Origin: Aquirhabdus sp.
GTDB taxonomy: Bacteria > Pseudomonadota > Gammaproteobacteria > Pseudomonadales > Moraxellaceae
Assembly: GCA_030149815.1 (NCBI GenBank)
Contig: JASLHI010000021.1
Coordinates: 1-52,964, forward strand
DNA length: 52,964 nt
Direction of reading: 5' to 3'
Part shown: positions 42,746-51,147 of the stretch, one piece after another
Numbering within the stretch: the stretch's first letter is position 1
Layout of the letters: every line of letters starts with the position of its first letter
The notes under the pieces: model-generated
Told to the model about the DNA's origin: nothing
What the model saw: only the letters and a program-made list of their open reading frames with translations
Database searches by the model: none
Program-made: the position numbers and the translations under genes

Positions 42746-43438
42746 TTACGACAATTTAGTCGCTGCAATAAAGCGCTGGATCAATGCCGAATCTTTAATG
42801 CCTTTTGCACTTTCAACGCCACCACTGACATCAACCGCAAACGGTCGAGTCTGGCGAATTGCATCAGTGACATTATCAGGTGTTAACCCACCTGCAAGAA
42901 TCAAATAACATTGACGTTCGCTGCTCAATGTATCGCTCAAAGTTTGCTCAAAGTGAGGAAACCGTCGCCAATCAAACGCGTGGCCTGTCCCACCAAATAA
43001 ATCGGGATGCCAAGCATCAAGTAGGATTCCGCTCGCACCAGCCGCACGATAGCTTTCAATGATTGGATAAATATCGATATCAGGTTTCATTTGCAGCGCC
43101 TTAATCCAGCGTTTCCCTGTTAATGCAGCCAAATGCTGACATTGTTCTGGGGTTTCATTGCCATGAAATTGCAAAAGTTCAATGTGAACAGTTTTCAGAA
43201 TATCGAGTAACTCGACTTCATTAATATCAACAAACAGCCCAACAGGTTGCACAAAAGGCGGTACCAATTGGACTAATTGGGCAGCCTGCTCAGCAGTCAC
43301 AAAACGAGGACTCGGTGGATAAAAGACGAAGCCCACTGCATCCGCACCAGCTTGAATAGCCGCTTGGACGTCAATAGTACGTGTCAATCCACAGATTTTA
43401 ACGCGTGTACGCATGGCATGCTGAACTGAATTAGACAA
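42746..43438 (-). CDS. trpF: Phosphoribosylanthranilate isomerase
   Basis: Third step of the tryptophan branch in this cluster: Amadori rearrangement of phosphoribosylanthranilate. A (beta/alpha)8 barrel with catalytic Cys in VKICGLT (about residue 15), AGADAVGFVFYPPSPRFV, QFHGNETPEQC, catalytic Asp in GILLDAW (about 140) and LAGGLTPDNV. The 230-residue frame starts at a TTG with AAGAGA upstream; an ATG 8 codons later (43414) has no ribosome site but gives a more usual N-terminus. The conserved order trpF-trpB-trpA-accD-folC is complete. Confidence 0.95.
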   Translation of the reverse strand: MSNSVQHAMRTRVKICGLTRTIDVQAAIQAGADAVGFVFYPPSPRFVTAEQAAQLVQLVPPFVQPVGLFVDINEVELLDILKTVHIELLQFHGNETPEQCQHLAALTGKRWIKALQMKPDIDIYPIIESYRAAGASGILLDAWHPDLFGGTGHAFDWRRFPHFEQTLSDTLSSERQCYLILAGGLTPDNVTDAIRQTRPFAVDVSGGVESAKGIKDSALIQRFIAATKLS

Positions 43439-43567
43439 CGGAATCTCTTATTGATGAATATCTTGATAGGCAAACTATTCTACGCAACTTTAAACAATAA
43501 AGTCATCTCAAATCATTCGCTAAAATGACTCCCTTTGATAGATTCCAGTGCCCATCCCAACAAATCA

Positions 43568-43597
43568 GTTACATATCATTTACATTGTAGATATAAT
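43568..43597 (+). promoter_or_regulatory. Promoter of the btuB riboswitch transcript
   Basis: A perfect TATAAT (43592-43597) with GTTACA (43568-43573) 18 bases upstream, a 4/6 match to TTGACA. Transcription would begin near 43604, just before the riboswitch. Confidence 0.6.
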
Positions 43598-43611
43598 CGC
43601 CGCATTCTGAG

Positions 43612-43765
43612 AATTCATTTTTATGATTCGTCATCGAGATTCTTCATTCACGAAAATCTGATTGATGAATGGGAAGCTGGTTCAAGCCAGCACTGCACCC
43701 CGCAACGGTAATTGATTTATTCAATAAATCATCAGTCCGGATACCAATCTCAGCCATTTTCCCAC
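43612..43765 (+). promoter_or_regulatory. Cobalamin riboswitch upstream of btuB
   Basis: The conserved cobalamin-aptamer core is readable: GGGAAGCTGGTTCAAGCCAG (43671-43690), GCACCCCGCAACGGTAA (B12-box region) and CAGTCCGGATACC (43733-43745), in the correct order and spacing. AdoCbl or a related corrinoid binds this RNA and lowers expression of the gene downstream. Ends are approximate. After it, ACGCTCA (43770-43776) can pair with TGAGTGT (43784-43790) directly before the TAGGAG ribosome site of btuB, which suggests control of translation start. Confidence 0.92.
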
Positions 43766-43801
43766 CCACACGCTCACGGGGCTTGAGTGTTAGGAGTCGT
43801 T

Positions 43802-45661
43802 ATGTCAATTTCCAATTCACGTTCGTTTTTACCCAGTGTACTGACACTTTCAGTTTTATCTGTATTTCATGCTGCACATGCCGATGCACCTGCAACCGTT
43901 GATAATCAACTTCCTGTCATCACCGTGACAGCAAGCCGTAGCGCAGAACCAATCAATGTTGTTCCAGCAAGTATTTCGGTCATTTCCCAAGCTCAAATTC
44001 AACAAGACCCAAGCAATGAACTCTCGAACTTATTGCGCCAAGATCCTGCGCTGAATATCGTATCGCTGGGTGGCTATGGTCAGCAAACTTCTGTATTTAC
44101 ACGCGGAACAAATAGTAATCAAACCCTGTTCTTATTAGACGGCATGCGCCTCAACCCTGCAACAACATCGATTGCAAACGTACAATTCTTCGATACCAGC
44201 GACTTAAACCAAGTTGAAATCCTGAAAGGACCGGCTTCTGTTCAGTACGGTTCTGATGCGGTTGGCGGTGTTGTACAACTCATCACAGCAAAACCAACCA
44301 AACAAAATTTCTTTACCACGTTCGAAGGTGGTAATAACGGTTTATACAAAGCAATCCTCGGTGCAGACCTTGTTCATGATGATGCTTATCTGCAAGTTCG
44401 TGGTCAAACGATGGGCACTGATGGTTCAAGAGTCACCACCATTGCTCCAGACAAATCAGGCTACGACCAAAAAGGCTACTCAGTCAAAGGCGGCATTGAT
44501 AATGATCAATATGCACTTTCTGCTGAAGTTCGCGGCAATCAAGGTAAATCAGACTATGTGGGATACGACTACTCAAGCCCACTTTCACAGGACTTCAATA
44601 ATCGCCTGATCAATTTGACAGGTCGTTATACAGTTGCACCGAACCTTAATGTCAACCTACGCCTATCTCAGTATCTAGATACACTGAACCAAAACGATAG
44701 CACTGACTTTGCCCGCACCAACCAAAGCGAGTTAGACACTAATGTTCGCTGGGGTTTTACACAAAACCAAACGCTTCTGGCTGGTTTAACCGCACGTAAC
44801 GCTGATGTCAATTATCAGAGTGGATTGGATGCCTATAAGCGTGATCTTGGAACGACTGGTTACTACCTACAACATCAATACCAAGATTCGATTTTCAGCA
44901 CTCAAGCAGGTGTTCGTCTTGAAGACAATCGTCAATTCGGTACACATACCACAGGACAACTTGCAGGCCGCATGCAGGTCCTACCAAGTACCAGCATTTA
45001 CACCAATCTTGGTACAGCATTCCATGCACCGGATGGAAATCAGCTCTACTCAACTTATGGCGGCAACCCAAAACTAAAACCAGAAGAAAGCACATCTTAT
45101 GAGATTGGCGTTGATCAAACCATTATCAAAGGTCTTGTTGCGAATCTTGCGGTCTATCGTACTAATGTCAAAAATCTCATTACTTACGATACAGCCTTTA
45201 ACCTCGCAAACATCAACAAAGCTCAGTTGACGGGTGGTGAAGCAGGCTTTAAGTGGAACTTTGACGGTGGCTGGTTCACAAACATCGCCTATGGTTATGT
45301 CCAACCGATCGCTGAAGGACAAAATGGCGCAAAAGACAGTGAACTTACTCGCCGCCCACGCCAGACCTTTAACGCATCAGCAGGTCTAGCACGTCCAAAA
45401 TATGGTTTCAGTGCAGAAATCACCTCAAAAAGCGAAGCAAAAGATTACAACCTGAATTACCCAATCGGTGGTTATGCAGTCGGTAATCTTCATGGCTATA
45501 TACAAGCTATGCCAAATGTTCGCGTTTTTGCTAACGTCGAAAACGTCACTGATCGTAAATACCCAGTTGCGCTGGCTGGTGATGGGACTTATGGCTCAAC
45601 GCTTAGCTACTACTTAGCAGCACGTCGTCAGGCAACGCTTGGCGTGACTGTTAATTACTAA
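43802..45661 (+). CDS. btuB: TonB-dependent vitamin B12 receptor BtuB
   Basis: Outer-membrane receptor that takes up cobalamin with TonB energy. 619 residues from the ATG at 43802, which has TAGGAG upstream. There is a signal peptide of about 31 residues ending HAAHA, a TonB box-like LPVITVTASR, a plug domain with VVPASISVIS, LRQDPALNI and LKGPASVQYGSDAVGGVVQ, and a 22-strand barrel ending in the aromatic C-terminal residue motif (TLGVTVNY). The riboswitch in its leader confirms corrinoid specificity. The corrinoid adenosyltransferase is 1.6 kb downstream. Confidence 0.95.
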   Translation: MSISNSRSFLPSVLTLSVLSVFHAAHADAPATVDNQLPVITVTASRSAEPINVVPASISVISQAQIQQDPSNELSNLLRQDPALNIVSLGGYGQQTSVFTRGTNSNQTLFLLDGMRLNPATTSIANVQFFDTSDLNQVEILKGPASVQYGSDAVGGVVQLITAKPTKQNFFTTFEGGNNGLYKAILGADLVHDDAYLQVRGQTMGTDGSRVTTIAPDKSGYDQKGYSVKGGIDNDQYALSAEVRGNQGKSDYVGYDYSSPLSQDFNNRLINLTGRYTVAPNLNVNLRLSQYLDTLNQNDSTDFARTNQSELDTNVRWGFTQNQTLLAGLTARNADVNYQSGLDAYKRDLGTTGYYLQHQYQDSIFSTQAGVRLEDNRQFGTHTTGQLAGRMQVLPSTSIYTNLGTAFHAPDGNQLYSTYGGNPKLKPEESTSYEIGVDQTIIKGLVANLAVYRTNVKNLITYDTAFNLANINKAQLTGGEAGFKWNFDGGWFTNIAYGYVQPIAEGQNGAKDSELTRRPRQTFNASAGLARPKYGFSAEITSKSEAKDYNLNYPIGGYAVGNLHGYIQAMPNVRVFANVENVTDRKYPVALAGDGTYGSTLSYYLAARRQATLGVTVNY

Positions 45662-45690
45662 GTTGTTTGCTAAGAATAGACTATGAATAT

Positions 45691-45708
45691 GGGCGTCTCT
45701 AGACGCCC
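45691..45708 (+). terminator. Hairpin just after btuB
   Basis: GGGCGTC TCTA GACGCCC is a perfect 7-bp GC-rich stem 29 bases after the btuB stop. No T-tract follows, so it probably blocks 3' decay or works with the terminator at 45770. Confidence 0.5.
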
Positions 45709-45769
45709 TGTTCAGACCCGCGATAACAATCTAAAAATATGAATGATTCCAATAGATCAACTTTTTTAG

Positions 45770-45805
45770 CAACATTCTGACCTCCAAATAGAATGTTGTT
45801 TTTTT
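45770..45805 (+). terminator. Rho-independent terminator of btuB
   Basis: CAACATTCT (45770-45778) and AGAATGTTG (45790-45798) form a 9-bp stem followed by seven T. It lies between btuB and the convergent NERD gene. Confidence 0.85.
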
Positions 45806-45848
45806 CATGATTCTTTTTTTACTGGCTATTTTTAAATCAGAGACATGC

Positions 45849-46454
45849 TCAAAACGCACTTTCAAATTCAGCGTTTAATCGTCTACGTTCAATTTTATCA
45901 ATAATCTCAAAAACTTCTTTTTCATTTAAAACCACATCAGTTTTTGACTTAATAAACTTTAAATAATCTTTTCCTTTAGTGACATTATCAGGCATCGTGG
46001 ATTTAAGAGTGCAATCACCAATAAACACGACTAGAGAATGAATCTGCTCATTTGTTAGACCCAATAATTGCTGTAATACTTTGGCTTTTTTATAACTTTC
46101 ATAAAGTGGATTTTGAAACTGTGTCGTGCTCTCGTAGAACCTCTGCGACCACGTTCTTTCGCATTCACTACCAAAAATCAATCCTTTCACATTTCTAGTT
46201 TCAAGCACAAAAATACCAAATTTTGAAACAATCACATGATCAAGCTGAGTTGCTCCATATTCATAAGGAATTGTGAGGTCTTTTAATAAATGAAATTGCT
46301 CTGGATTCAAACTATGCTTGATCGAGGTATTGATCGCAAACTCACCTAAAAATCCGTTAAACCAAGGCGACTTTAATAAAAAAATGAAAACAAGAACTGG
46401 AATTAAATAGCATGAACCATGAAGGAATAGTATAAAAAAGGTCGAAAAACTCAT
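45849..46454 (-). CDS. NERD-domain protein with N-terminal membrane helix
   Basis: 201 residues: a membrane segment at about 8-28 (LFLHGSCYLIPVLVFIFLL), then a NERD (nuclease-related) domain (about 35-165) with YEYGATQLDHVIVSKFGIFVLET, the E-x-R/K-like ETRNVKGLIFG, FQNPLYESYKKAKVLQQLLG, and VVFIGDCTLK. NERD domains are related to restriction-type endonuclease folds and occur in DNA-handling and membrane proteins of unclear role. The gene is AT-rich compared with its neighbours. It lies 82 bases downstream of the acyltransferase on the same strand, with AAGGAG before its start. Confidence 0.85.
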   Translation of the reverse strand: MSFSTFFILFLHGSCYLIPVLVFIFLLKSPWFNGFLGEFAINTSIKHSLNPEQFHLLKDLTIPYEYGATQLDHVIVSKFGIFVLETRNVKGLIFGSECERTWSQRFYESTTQFQNPLYESYKKAKVLQQLLGLTNEQIHSLVVFIGDCTLKSTMPDNVTKGKDYLKFIKSKTDVVLNEKEVFEIIDKIERRRLNAEFESAF

Positions 46455-46536
46455 CCATAGAACTCCTTTTCTATTTTACTTTCGATGATTTACTCGGACT
46501 CTTAAATATACGTCAGCATTTTTTTAATTAAACCTG

Positions 46537-47175
46537 TCATTTTTTCTCTCGACGATCACCTATTTTTCGTGCAGGGTTTCCAGCCACGATCGCATAACGC
46601 TCCACGTTTTTCGTCACTACGCTATCCATACCTACAACCGAAAAATCATCAATTCTAACGCCATCAACAACACCTACATTTGCACCTAACCAAACATCCT
46701 GCCCGATATAAATACCTTTCGACGTCACAGCCTGTTCATGAATCGTCTGATCTATTTTCATGCCATGATTAAAGGCATACAGATGACAATACGCCGCAAG
46801 CCGTGCTTGATCCGCAAGATGAATCCCCGCACGTCCACCATCCAAAGTTGCATGATGATTAATCGCCACTTTCTGACCCAACGTCACTGGCCCGTGAATC
46901 ACACAATCTGCAGCAATAAATGATCCATCACCAATCACAATTTCTCGCCCAATCTCAGCAAATAAATGTGCATCAGGCGAAATAAAACAATCTTGACCAA
47001 TTTTGACAGTTTCCATCGATTGCAAATATTCTTGGTACTCTTGCTGCCAAGCTTCTGCCCATATACGATTTTTTGGCTTCAGTTTCCAATACAGCCAAGG
47101 CATATAACTTAAACGCTTCTTATGTTGCTCTCGATATTTCAGTAGCGGATCAACAATACTTTCTTCAATCGCCAT
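46537..47175 (-). CDS. Hexapeptide-repeat (LbetaH) acyltransferase
   Basis: 212 residues of the left-handed beta-helix acyltransferase family. After about 55 basic N-terminal residues, repeats of the V/I-G-x-x pattern run from VKIGQDCFISPDAHLF to IYIGQDVWLGANVGVVDGVRIDDFSVVGMDSVV, followed by the closing AGNPARKIGDR. The catalytic His is likely in AFNHGMKID. Such enzymes transfer acetyl or other acyl groups from CoA to sugars or surface polymers; the acceptor cannot be read from sequence. No capsule or O-antigen cluster is nearby. Confidence 0.87.
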   Translation of the reverse strand: MAIEESIVDPLLKYREQHKKRLSYMPWLYWKLKPKNRIWAEAWQQEYQEYLQSMETVKIGQDCFISPDAHLFAEIGREIVIGDGSFIAADCVIHGPVTLGQKVAINHHATLDGGRAGIHLADQARLAAYCHLYAFNHGMKIDQTIHEQAVTSKGIYIGQDVWLGANVGVVDGVRIDDFSVVGMDSVVTKNVERYAIVAGNPARKIGDRREKK

Positions 47176-47265
47176 GATAACGTGATGAACTCTATAAATG
47201 ATTCATCAAAAGTATATACTCCCAATTTATTTATATAATCCTAATTTCTTTGAGGATCAACAAAA

Positions 47266-47838
47266 ATGGGACATCGTCTCAGCAAAATCTACACACGTAC
47301 TGGAGATGATGGTACGACGGGCTTGGGGGATGGACAGCGCGTTGCCAAGGATGATCTGAGAGTAGAAACTTACGGCACTGTCGATGAGCTGAATTGTGCA
47401 GTGGGTCTATTACGCGCCAGCCTCAGCGAGCGTAATCAAGGCGCAGACATTGACTCAATACTCAGTCATATTCAACATGAATTGTTTGATCTAGGTGGAG
47501 AGCTGTGTATTCCGAACTATAGAATCTTAGAAGCAGAATACATCACACGTCTTGAGCAAAACATTGATCAGATGAATCTCGACCTCCCCGCCCTCAAAGA
47601 TTTCATCTTACCTGGAGGCAGTGTCCCAGCCTCACATGCTCACCTTGCACGTGCGATTTGCCGTCGCGCAGAACGCCTGATCACGACACTTAAACATCGT
47701 GATGCTGATATTTCGGAATTTGCTATACAGTATTTAAATCGCCTATCGGACTGGTTTTTTGTCGCTGCGCGGATTATTGCGAGGTATGATGGTGGTGCTG
47801 AAGTGCTCTGGGTCACACAAAATCATCAAGAACACTGA
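47266..47838 (+). CDS. Corrinoid (cob(I)alamin) adenosyltransferase, PduO type
   Basis: Forms adenosylcobalamin from cob(I)alamin and ATP. 190 residues; the ATP-binding N-terminus is IYTRTGDDGTTGLGDGQRV (about 8-26), with VDELNCAVGLLRA near 41, and the helical C-terminus has ARAICRRAERLI and YLNRLSDWFFVAAR. Length and motifs fit the PduO/YvqK family rather than CobA/BtuR. A TTTGAGGATC ribosome site precedes the start. Together with the riboswitch-controlled BtuB it points to use of imported corrinoids. Confidence 0.94.
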   Translation: MGHRLSKIYTRTGDDGTTGLGDGQRVAKDDLRVETYGTVDELNCAVGLLRASLSERNQGADIDSILSHIQHELFDLGGELCIPNYRILEAEYITRLEQNIDQMNLDLPALKDFILPGGSVPASHAHLARAICRRAERLITTLKHRDADISEFAIQYLNRLSDWFFVAARIIARYDGGAEVLWVTQNHQEH

Positions 47839-47948
47839 CCACACAAGACAACTGTTTTACAAGCAACTTAAAAATAATCATCTTGAATATGTCACATTGG
47901 CTAGGCATGCTACTGCTGGAATCATTGAGCATTTAAAGGACGTGCAAA

Positions 47949-48833
47949 ATGGCATTATGGAAGCATTTGGTTGGCATCAAATCACCTCATACAGAATGGT
48001 ATCAACCACATGGACGTCATGGACAACATGGCGGCGATGAAGTTGAATTTACTTATCTCGGCACAGCGGGATTTGTGATTAAGAGTGCCGCACGAACCCT
48101 CGTCCTTGATCCTTATGTTTCACGCCCAAATATTCGCACAACGTTGACCAAAGAACTTATCCCGAATGCACCGCTCATTCGGCAGATCATTCCTCATGCC
48201 GACGATGTGCTTGTTGGTCATGCTCACTATGATCATGTTTTAGACTCCCCTACATTATGCCAACAGACAGGCGCACGACTCATTGGCTCGCGAGCAGTTA
48301 TGATGGTCGGTCGCGCCGCAGGCTTACCTGAACATCAACTTGTTGAAACGTTAGGGCATGAAGACATTGCTAGCGGTTCTTGGATCGTTCGCGGCTTGCC
48401 ATCTATACATGGCAAAGTTTTTGGACGTATTCCATTGCCAGGTGACATCACAGAGCCACCACCATGGCCACCGAGAATACGTGACCTTAAGCATGGACTA
48501 GTACTGAATTGGGTTGTAAACACAGGCAATCTAAAAATCATGCACATCGATTCTGCTGACTTTATTCCAGAAGAACTTAAAGGTATTCAGGTCGATGTCC
48601 TCTGTTTATGCGCAATTGGTCGCCAATATCGTCCAAACTATGTCAAAGAAGTCGTCTCACTCGTCAAACCTCGTTGGATTATCCCTTGCCACTGGGACAC
48701 CATGATGACGCCGATTGACGACGAACCTGATCTCATTCCAACTGTTGATTTGCAGGGTTTTATTGAGGAAATTAAAGCTGAAGGCGTCGAGCCATTACTG
48801 ACCCCAATTTTGGGTAAGCAGACATTTGTTTAA
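47949..48833 (+). CDS. MBL-fold metallo-hydrolase
   Basis: 294 residues of the metallo-beta-lactamase fold. The Zn motif is VGHAHYDHVLD near residue 95-105 (HxHxDH), with later ligands likely in GLPSIHGKVFG, IMHIDSADF and IIPCHWDTM. EFTYLGTAGFVI is the first strand pair. The second Zn ligand set and Trp/His-rich C-terminus resemble the L-ascorbate-6-phosphate lactonase/UlaG-like or NAPE-PLD-like branch, but the substrate is open. There is AAAGGACG before the ATG. The glycerophosphodiester phosphodiesterase starts 13 bases after the stop. Confidence 0.9.
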   Translation: MALWKHLVGIKSPHTEWYQPHGRHGQHGGDEVEFTYLGTAGFVIKSAARTLVLDPYVSRPNIRTTLTKELIPNAPLIRQIIPHADDVLVGHAHYDHVLDSPTLCQQTGARLIGSRAVMMVGRAAGLPEHQLVETLGHEDIASGSWIVRGLPSIHGKVFGRIPLPGDITEPPPWPPRIRDLKHGLVLNWVVNTGNLKIMHIDSADFIPEELKGIQVDVLCLCAIGRQYRPNYVKEVVSLVKPRWIIPCHWDTMMTPIDDEPDLIPTVDLQGFIEEIKAEGVEPLLTPILGKQTFV

Positions 48834-48846
48834 TGAATAAAACATC

Positions 48847-49611
48847 ATGAAAATTATCGGACATCGCGGAGCGCGGGGCGAAGCGCCTGAAAATACATTA
48901 GGCGGCTTCCAACATATTATTAATTTGGGACTCAAAGCCGTTGAGTTCGATGTTCGCTTACTTCACGATGGAAAACTCGCAGTTTTGCATGATCCCACGC
49001 TACAACGTACTGCAGGCAAGCCTGATCAATTATCAAATTTAACGGAAAAAGACCTATCCCATTTCGACAATCGTCAAGGCTGGGCAAATTGGGGAACACC
49101 CGAACCGATTCCAACGCTACAACAGACGCTCGATTTACTGACTCACTTTGAGCACATCGAAGTCGAAGTGAAGGCCGTCGAAGATCAAAACGCCGTATTC
49201 AAAATTGTCGAACAATTAATCCGAGAATTGAATCATTGGTCAAACGTTAATGCCATTACGGTCACGTCATTTGACGTCAGAATTTTGGCAGCATTACAAC
49301 ACAGCCGAGCTGAAAATAAGCATCAACTTAAAACAGGATTATTGCTTGAACCCTCGACAAGCACAAAGGATCAATCAACTATTCAGACGCCTGCAGAACA
49401 AGCGCTTTCGCTTGGCTGTTCTCGTATCGGCTTATCAGACAAACTTGCAACTGAGGCTAGTATTTTAGCTTTTAAAAATGCAGGTTTAGCAATTAGCATT
49501 TGGACCGTGAACTCGCCAGAACGAGCAAAAGAGTTAGAAAAATGGCAAGTGAATGGACTTATTACGGATAACCCAACACGCATGATCAAAAACTCTATCG
49601 GAAATATTTAA
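48847..49611 (+). CDS. ugpQ: Glycerophosphodiester phosphodiesterase (cytosolic UgpQ type)
   Basis: Hydrolyses glycerophosphodiesters to glycerol-3-phosphate and an alcohol. 254 residues of the GDPD TIM barrel: IGHRGARGEAPENTLGGF near 3-20 with the catalytic His, AVEFDVRLLHDGKLAVLHDPTLQRT near 31-55 with metal-binding Glu/Asp and second His, EVEVKAV near 96, and IWTVNSPERAKEL and GLITDNP at the end. There is no signal peptide, so it is cytoplasmic. It is coupled to the metallo-hydrolase by a 13-base gap. Confidence 0.94.
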   Translation: MKIIGHRGARGEAPENTLGGFQHIINLGLKAVEFDVRLLHDGKLAVLHDPTLQRTAGKPDQLSNLTEKDLSHFDNRQGWANWGTPEPIPTLQQTLDLLTHFEHIEVEVKAVEDQNAVFKIVEQLIRELNHWSNVNAITVTSFDVRILAALQHSRAENKHQLKTGLLLEPSTSTKDQSTIQTPAEQALSLGCSRIGLSDKLATEASILAFKNAGLAISIWTVNSPERAKELEKWQVNGLITDNPTRMIKNSIGNI

Positions 49612-49826
49612 TCTTACAATTAAATATATAGTGCACAAGTGTACTCTAATGCTAGAATATCTCTCGTCTGATTAAAATAATCTCTCCGATGGGTCATTTA
49701 GACCATTTTTATTGAGCGATTTTTTATATAGTCTAGTGGTAATTTTCTACAGATTATGAATAATCAAACTTTAATAATTTTGATATACATTCACGCCATT
49801 TATTCTTCATCGCGAGCCTTTAGGTT

Positions 49827-51035
49827 ATGACCCAAACCTCCCAAGAAACAGACATTACGTCCAATAAAAACCAACGCTTGCCAATCAACTGGCCTGGTGC
49901 GCTCGTATTGCTGATTACGCCGATTGCTGCGCTGATCTTAGTACCATTGTATCTATGGTCACATTCATTGAGCACTGCTGCATGGGTGACCTTCATCCTG
50001 TTTTTAGCTTGGAATGGACTGGGTATTACTGCGGGTTATCATCGCCTCTGGGCGCATCGCACCTATCAAGCAACTTGGATTGTGCGATTCTTTTTGATGA
50101 TTGGCGGAACGATGGCAACTCAAAACAGTGTTTTATTTTGGGCTTCTGGGCATCGTACCCACCATCAACATGTTGATGACATTGATAAAGATCCTTATTC
50201 TGCAAAACGTGGATTCTGGTACTCACATATCGGTTGGATGCTGCGTAACTATCCAAGCGGCACTGCAAACTACAAGAATGCACCTGACTTACTCAACGAC
50301 CCAATGGTGATGTTCCAACATAATCACTATATCCCGCTCGTCTTATTGACCAACATTGTAATGCCTGCACTAATCGGCTGGGCAGTTGGTGACATATGGG
50401 GTGTCATGCTCATGGCAGGACTAGTACGTCTGGTCATCAGTCACCATGTCACGTTCTTCATCAACTCATTGGCACATATGTTTGGCACACAGCCTTATAC
50501 CGATGAAAATACTGCTCGTGACAATCCATGGTTAGCACTCGTCACTTGGGGTGAGGGGTATCATAATTATCACCACATTTTCCAATACGACTATCGTAAC
50601 GGTGTAAAATGGTGGCAATTCGACCCAACCAAATGGTTAATTCTGGGCTTATCAAAAGTCGGTCTGACCTATAATCTGAAACGCATTCCTACGCTCACCA
50701 TCCTTCATGCCGAAGTCGCCATGAAATTCAAACGCGCTGAAGCAAATATCTCTACAGCTGTTTCGACTTATGGTCATGATATGCAGCATGATATGGAAGT
50801 GATTCGCCATCGCTTCAAGCAAGAATACGAAGCGTTCAGCACAACCTTGAATGAATGGACTTCTTTGAAAGAACAAGCATTTCAACTCAAAAAAGCTGAA
50901 ATGTCGCAAAAAATTCAAGAAGTAGATGCTCGCTTAAAAACTGACTTCCATTTAATTGAGCAACGCCTACATGCACATGCAGAGCGTCTTGAAATTGCAT
51001 TACGCGGTATCCGTTTTGTGAAAAAAGCCAGTTAA
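49827..51035 (+). CDS. Fatty-acid (acyl-CoA delta-9) desaturase with coiled-coil C-terminal extension
   Basis: Membrane di-iron desaturase that introduces a double bond into saturated acyl chains. 402 residues; hydrophobic segments at about 22-60, 85-105 and 165-205. Three histidine boxes: HRLWAHR at 72-78, HRTHHQHVD at 109-117, and GEGYHNYHHIF at about 243-253 with H246. The core ends near residue 290; the last 110 residues form a charged coiled coil (KRAEANISTAV, FKQEYEAFSTTLNEW, EMSQKIQEVDARLK). The extension may be a lineage feature. Stearoyl-CoA desaturase activity is inferred from the boxes. A hairpin element follows the stop. Confidence 0.92.
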   Translation: MTQTSQETDITSNKNQRLPINWPGALVLLITPIAALILVPLYLWSHSLSTAAWVTFILFLAWNGLGITAGYHRLWAHRTYQATWIVRFFLMIGGTMATQNSVLFWASGHRTHHQHVDDIDKDPYSAKRGFWYSHIGWMLRNYPSGTANYKNAPDLLNDPMVMFQHNHYIPLVLLTNIVMPALIGWAVGDIWGVMLMAGLVRLVISHHVTFFINSLAHMFGTQPYTDENTARDNPWLALVTWGEGYHNYHHIFQYDYRNGVKWWQFDPTKWLILGLSKVGLTYNLKRIPTLTILHAEVAMKFKRAEANISTAVSTYGHDMQHDMEVIRHRFKQEYEAFSTTLNEWTSLKEQAFQLKKAEMSQKIQEVDARLKTDFHLIEQRLHAHAERLEIALRGIRFVKKAS

Positions 51036-51062
51036 TCTGACTCATCACATGCTTTATTGAAC

Positions 51063-51134
51063 GTTCTTGCATACAATGAGTCATTACTCATTGAGCACTT
51101 GAAAGACTTAAAGTCATCAAGTGCTCGCAAGAAC
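51063..51134. repeat. Composite inverted-repeat element between desaturase and selO
   Basis: Left arm GTTCTTGC (51063-51070) plus GAGCACTTGA (51093-51102) together are the reverse complement of the uninterrupted right arm TCAAGTGCTCGCAAGAAC (51117-51134), an 18-base match. The 22-base insert in the left arm contains its own hairpin CAATGAG/CTCATTG (51074-51080, 51087-51093). The 14-base loop contains GACT/AGTC. It can fold as a three-way junction. It lies 27 bases after the desaturase stop and ends 13 bases before the selO ATG. Confidence 0.8.
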
Positions 51135-51147
51135 AGTTCAAATCCTC

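Noticed and set aside
43414..43438. Trp leader peptide or attenuator before trpF
   Set aside because: No Trp-codon run or terminator/antiterminator pair was seen upstream of trpF or trpB.
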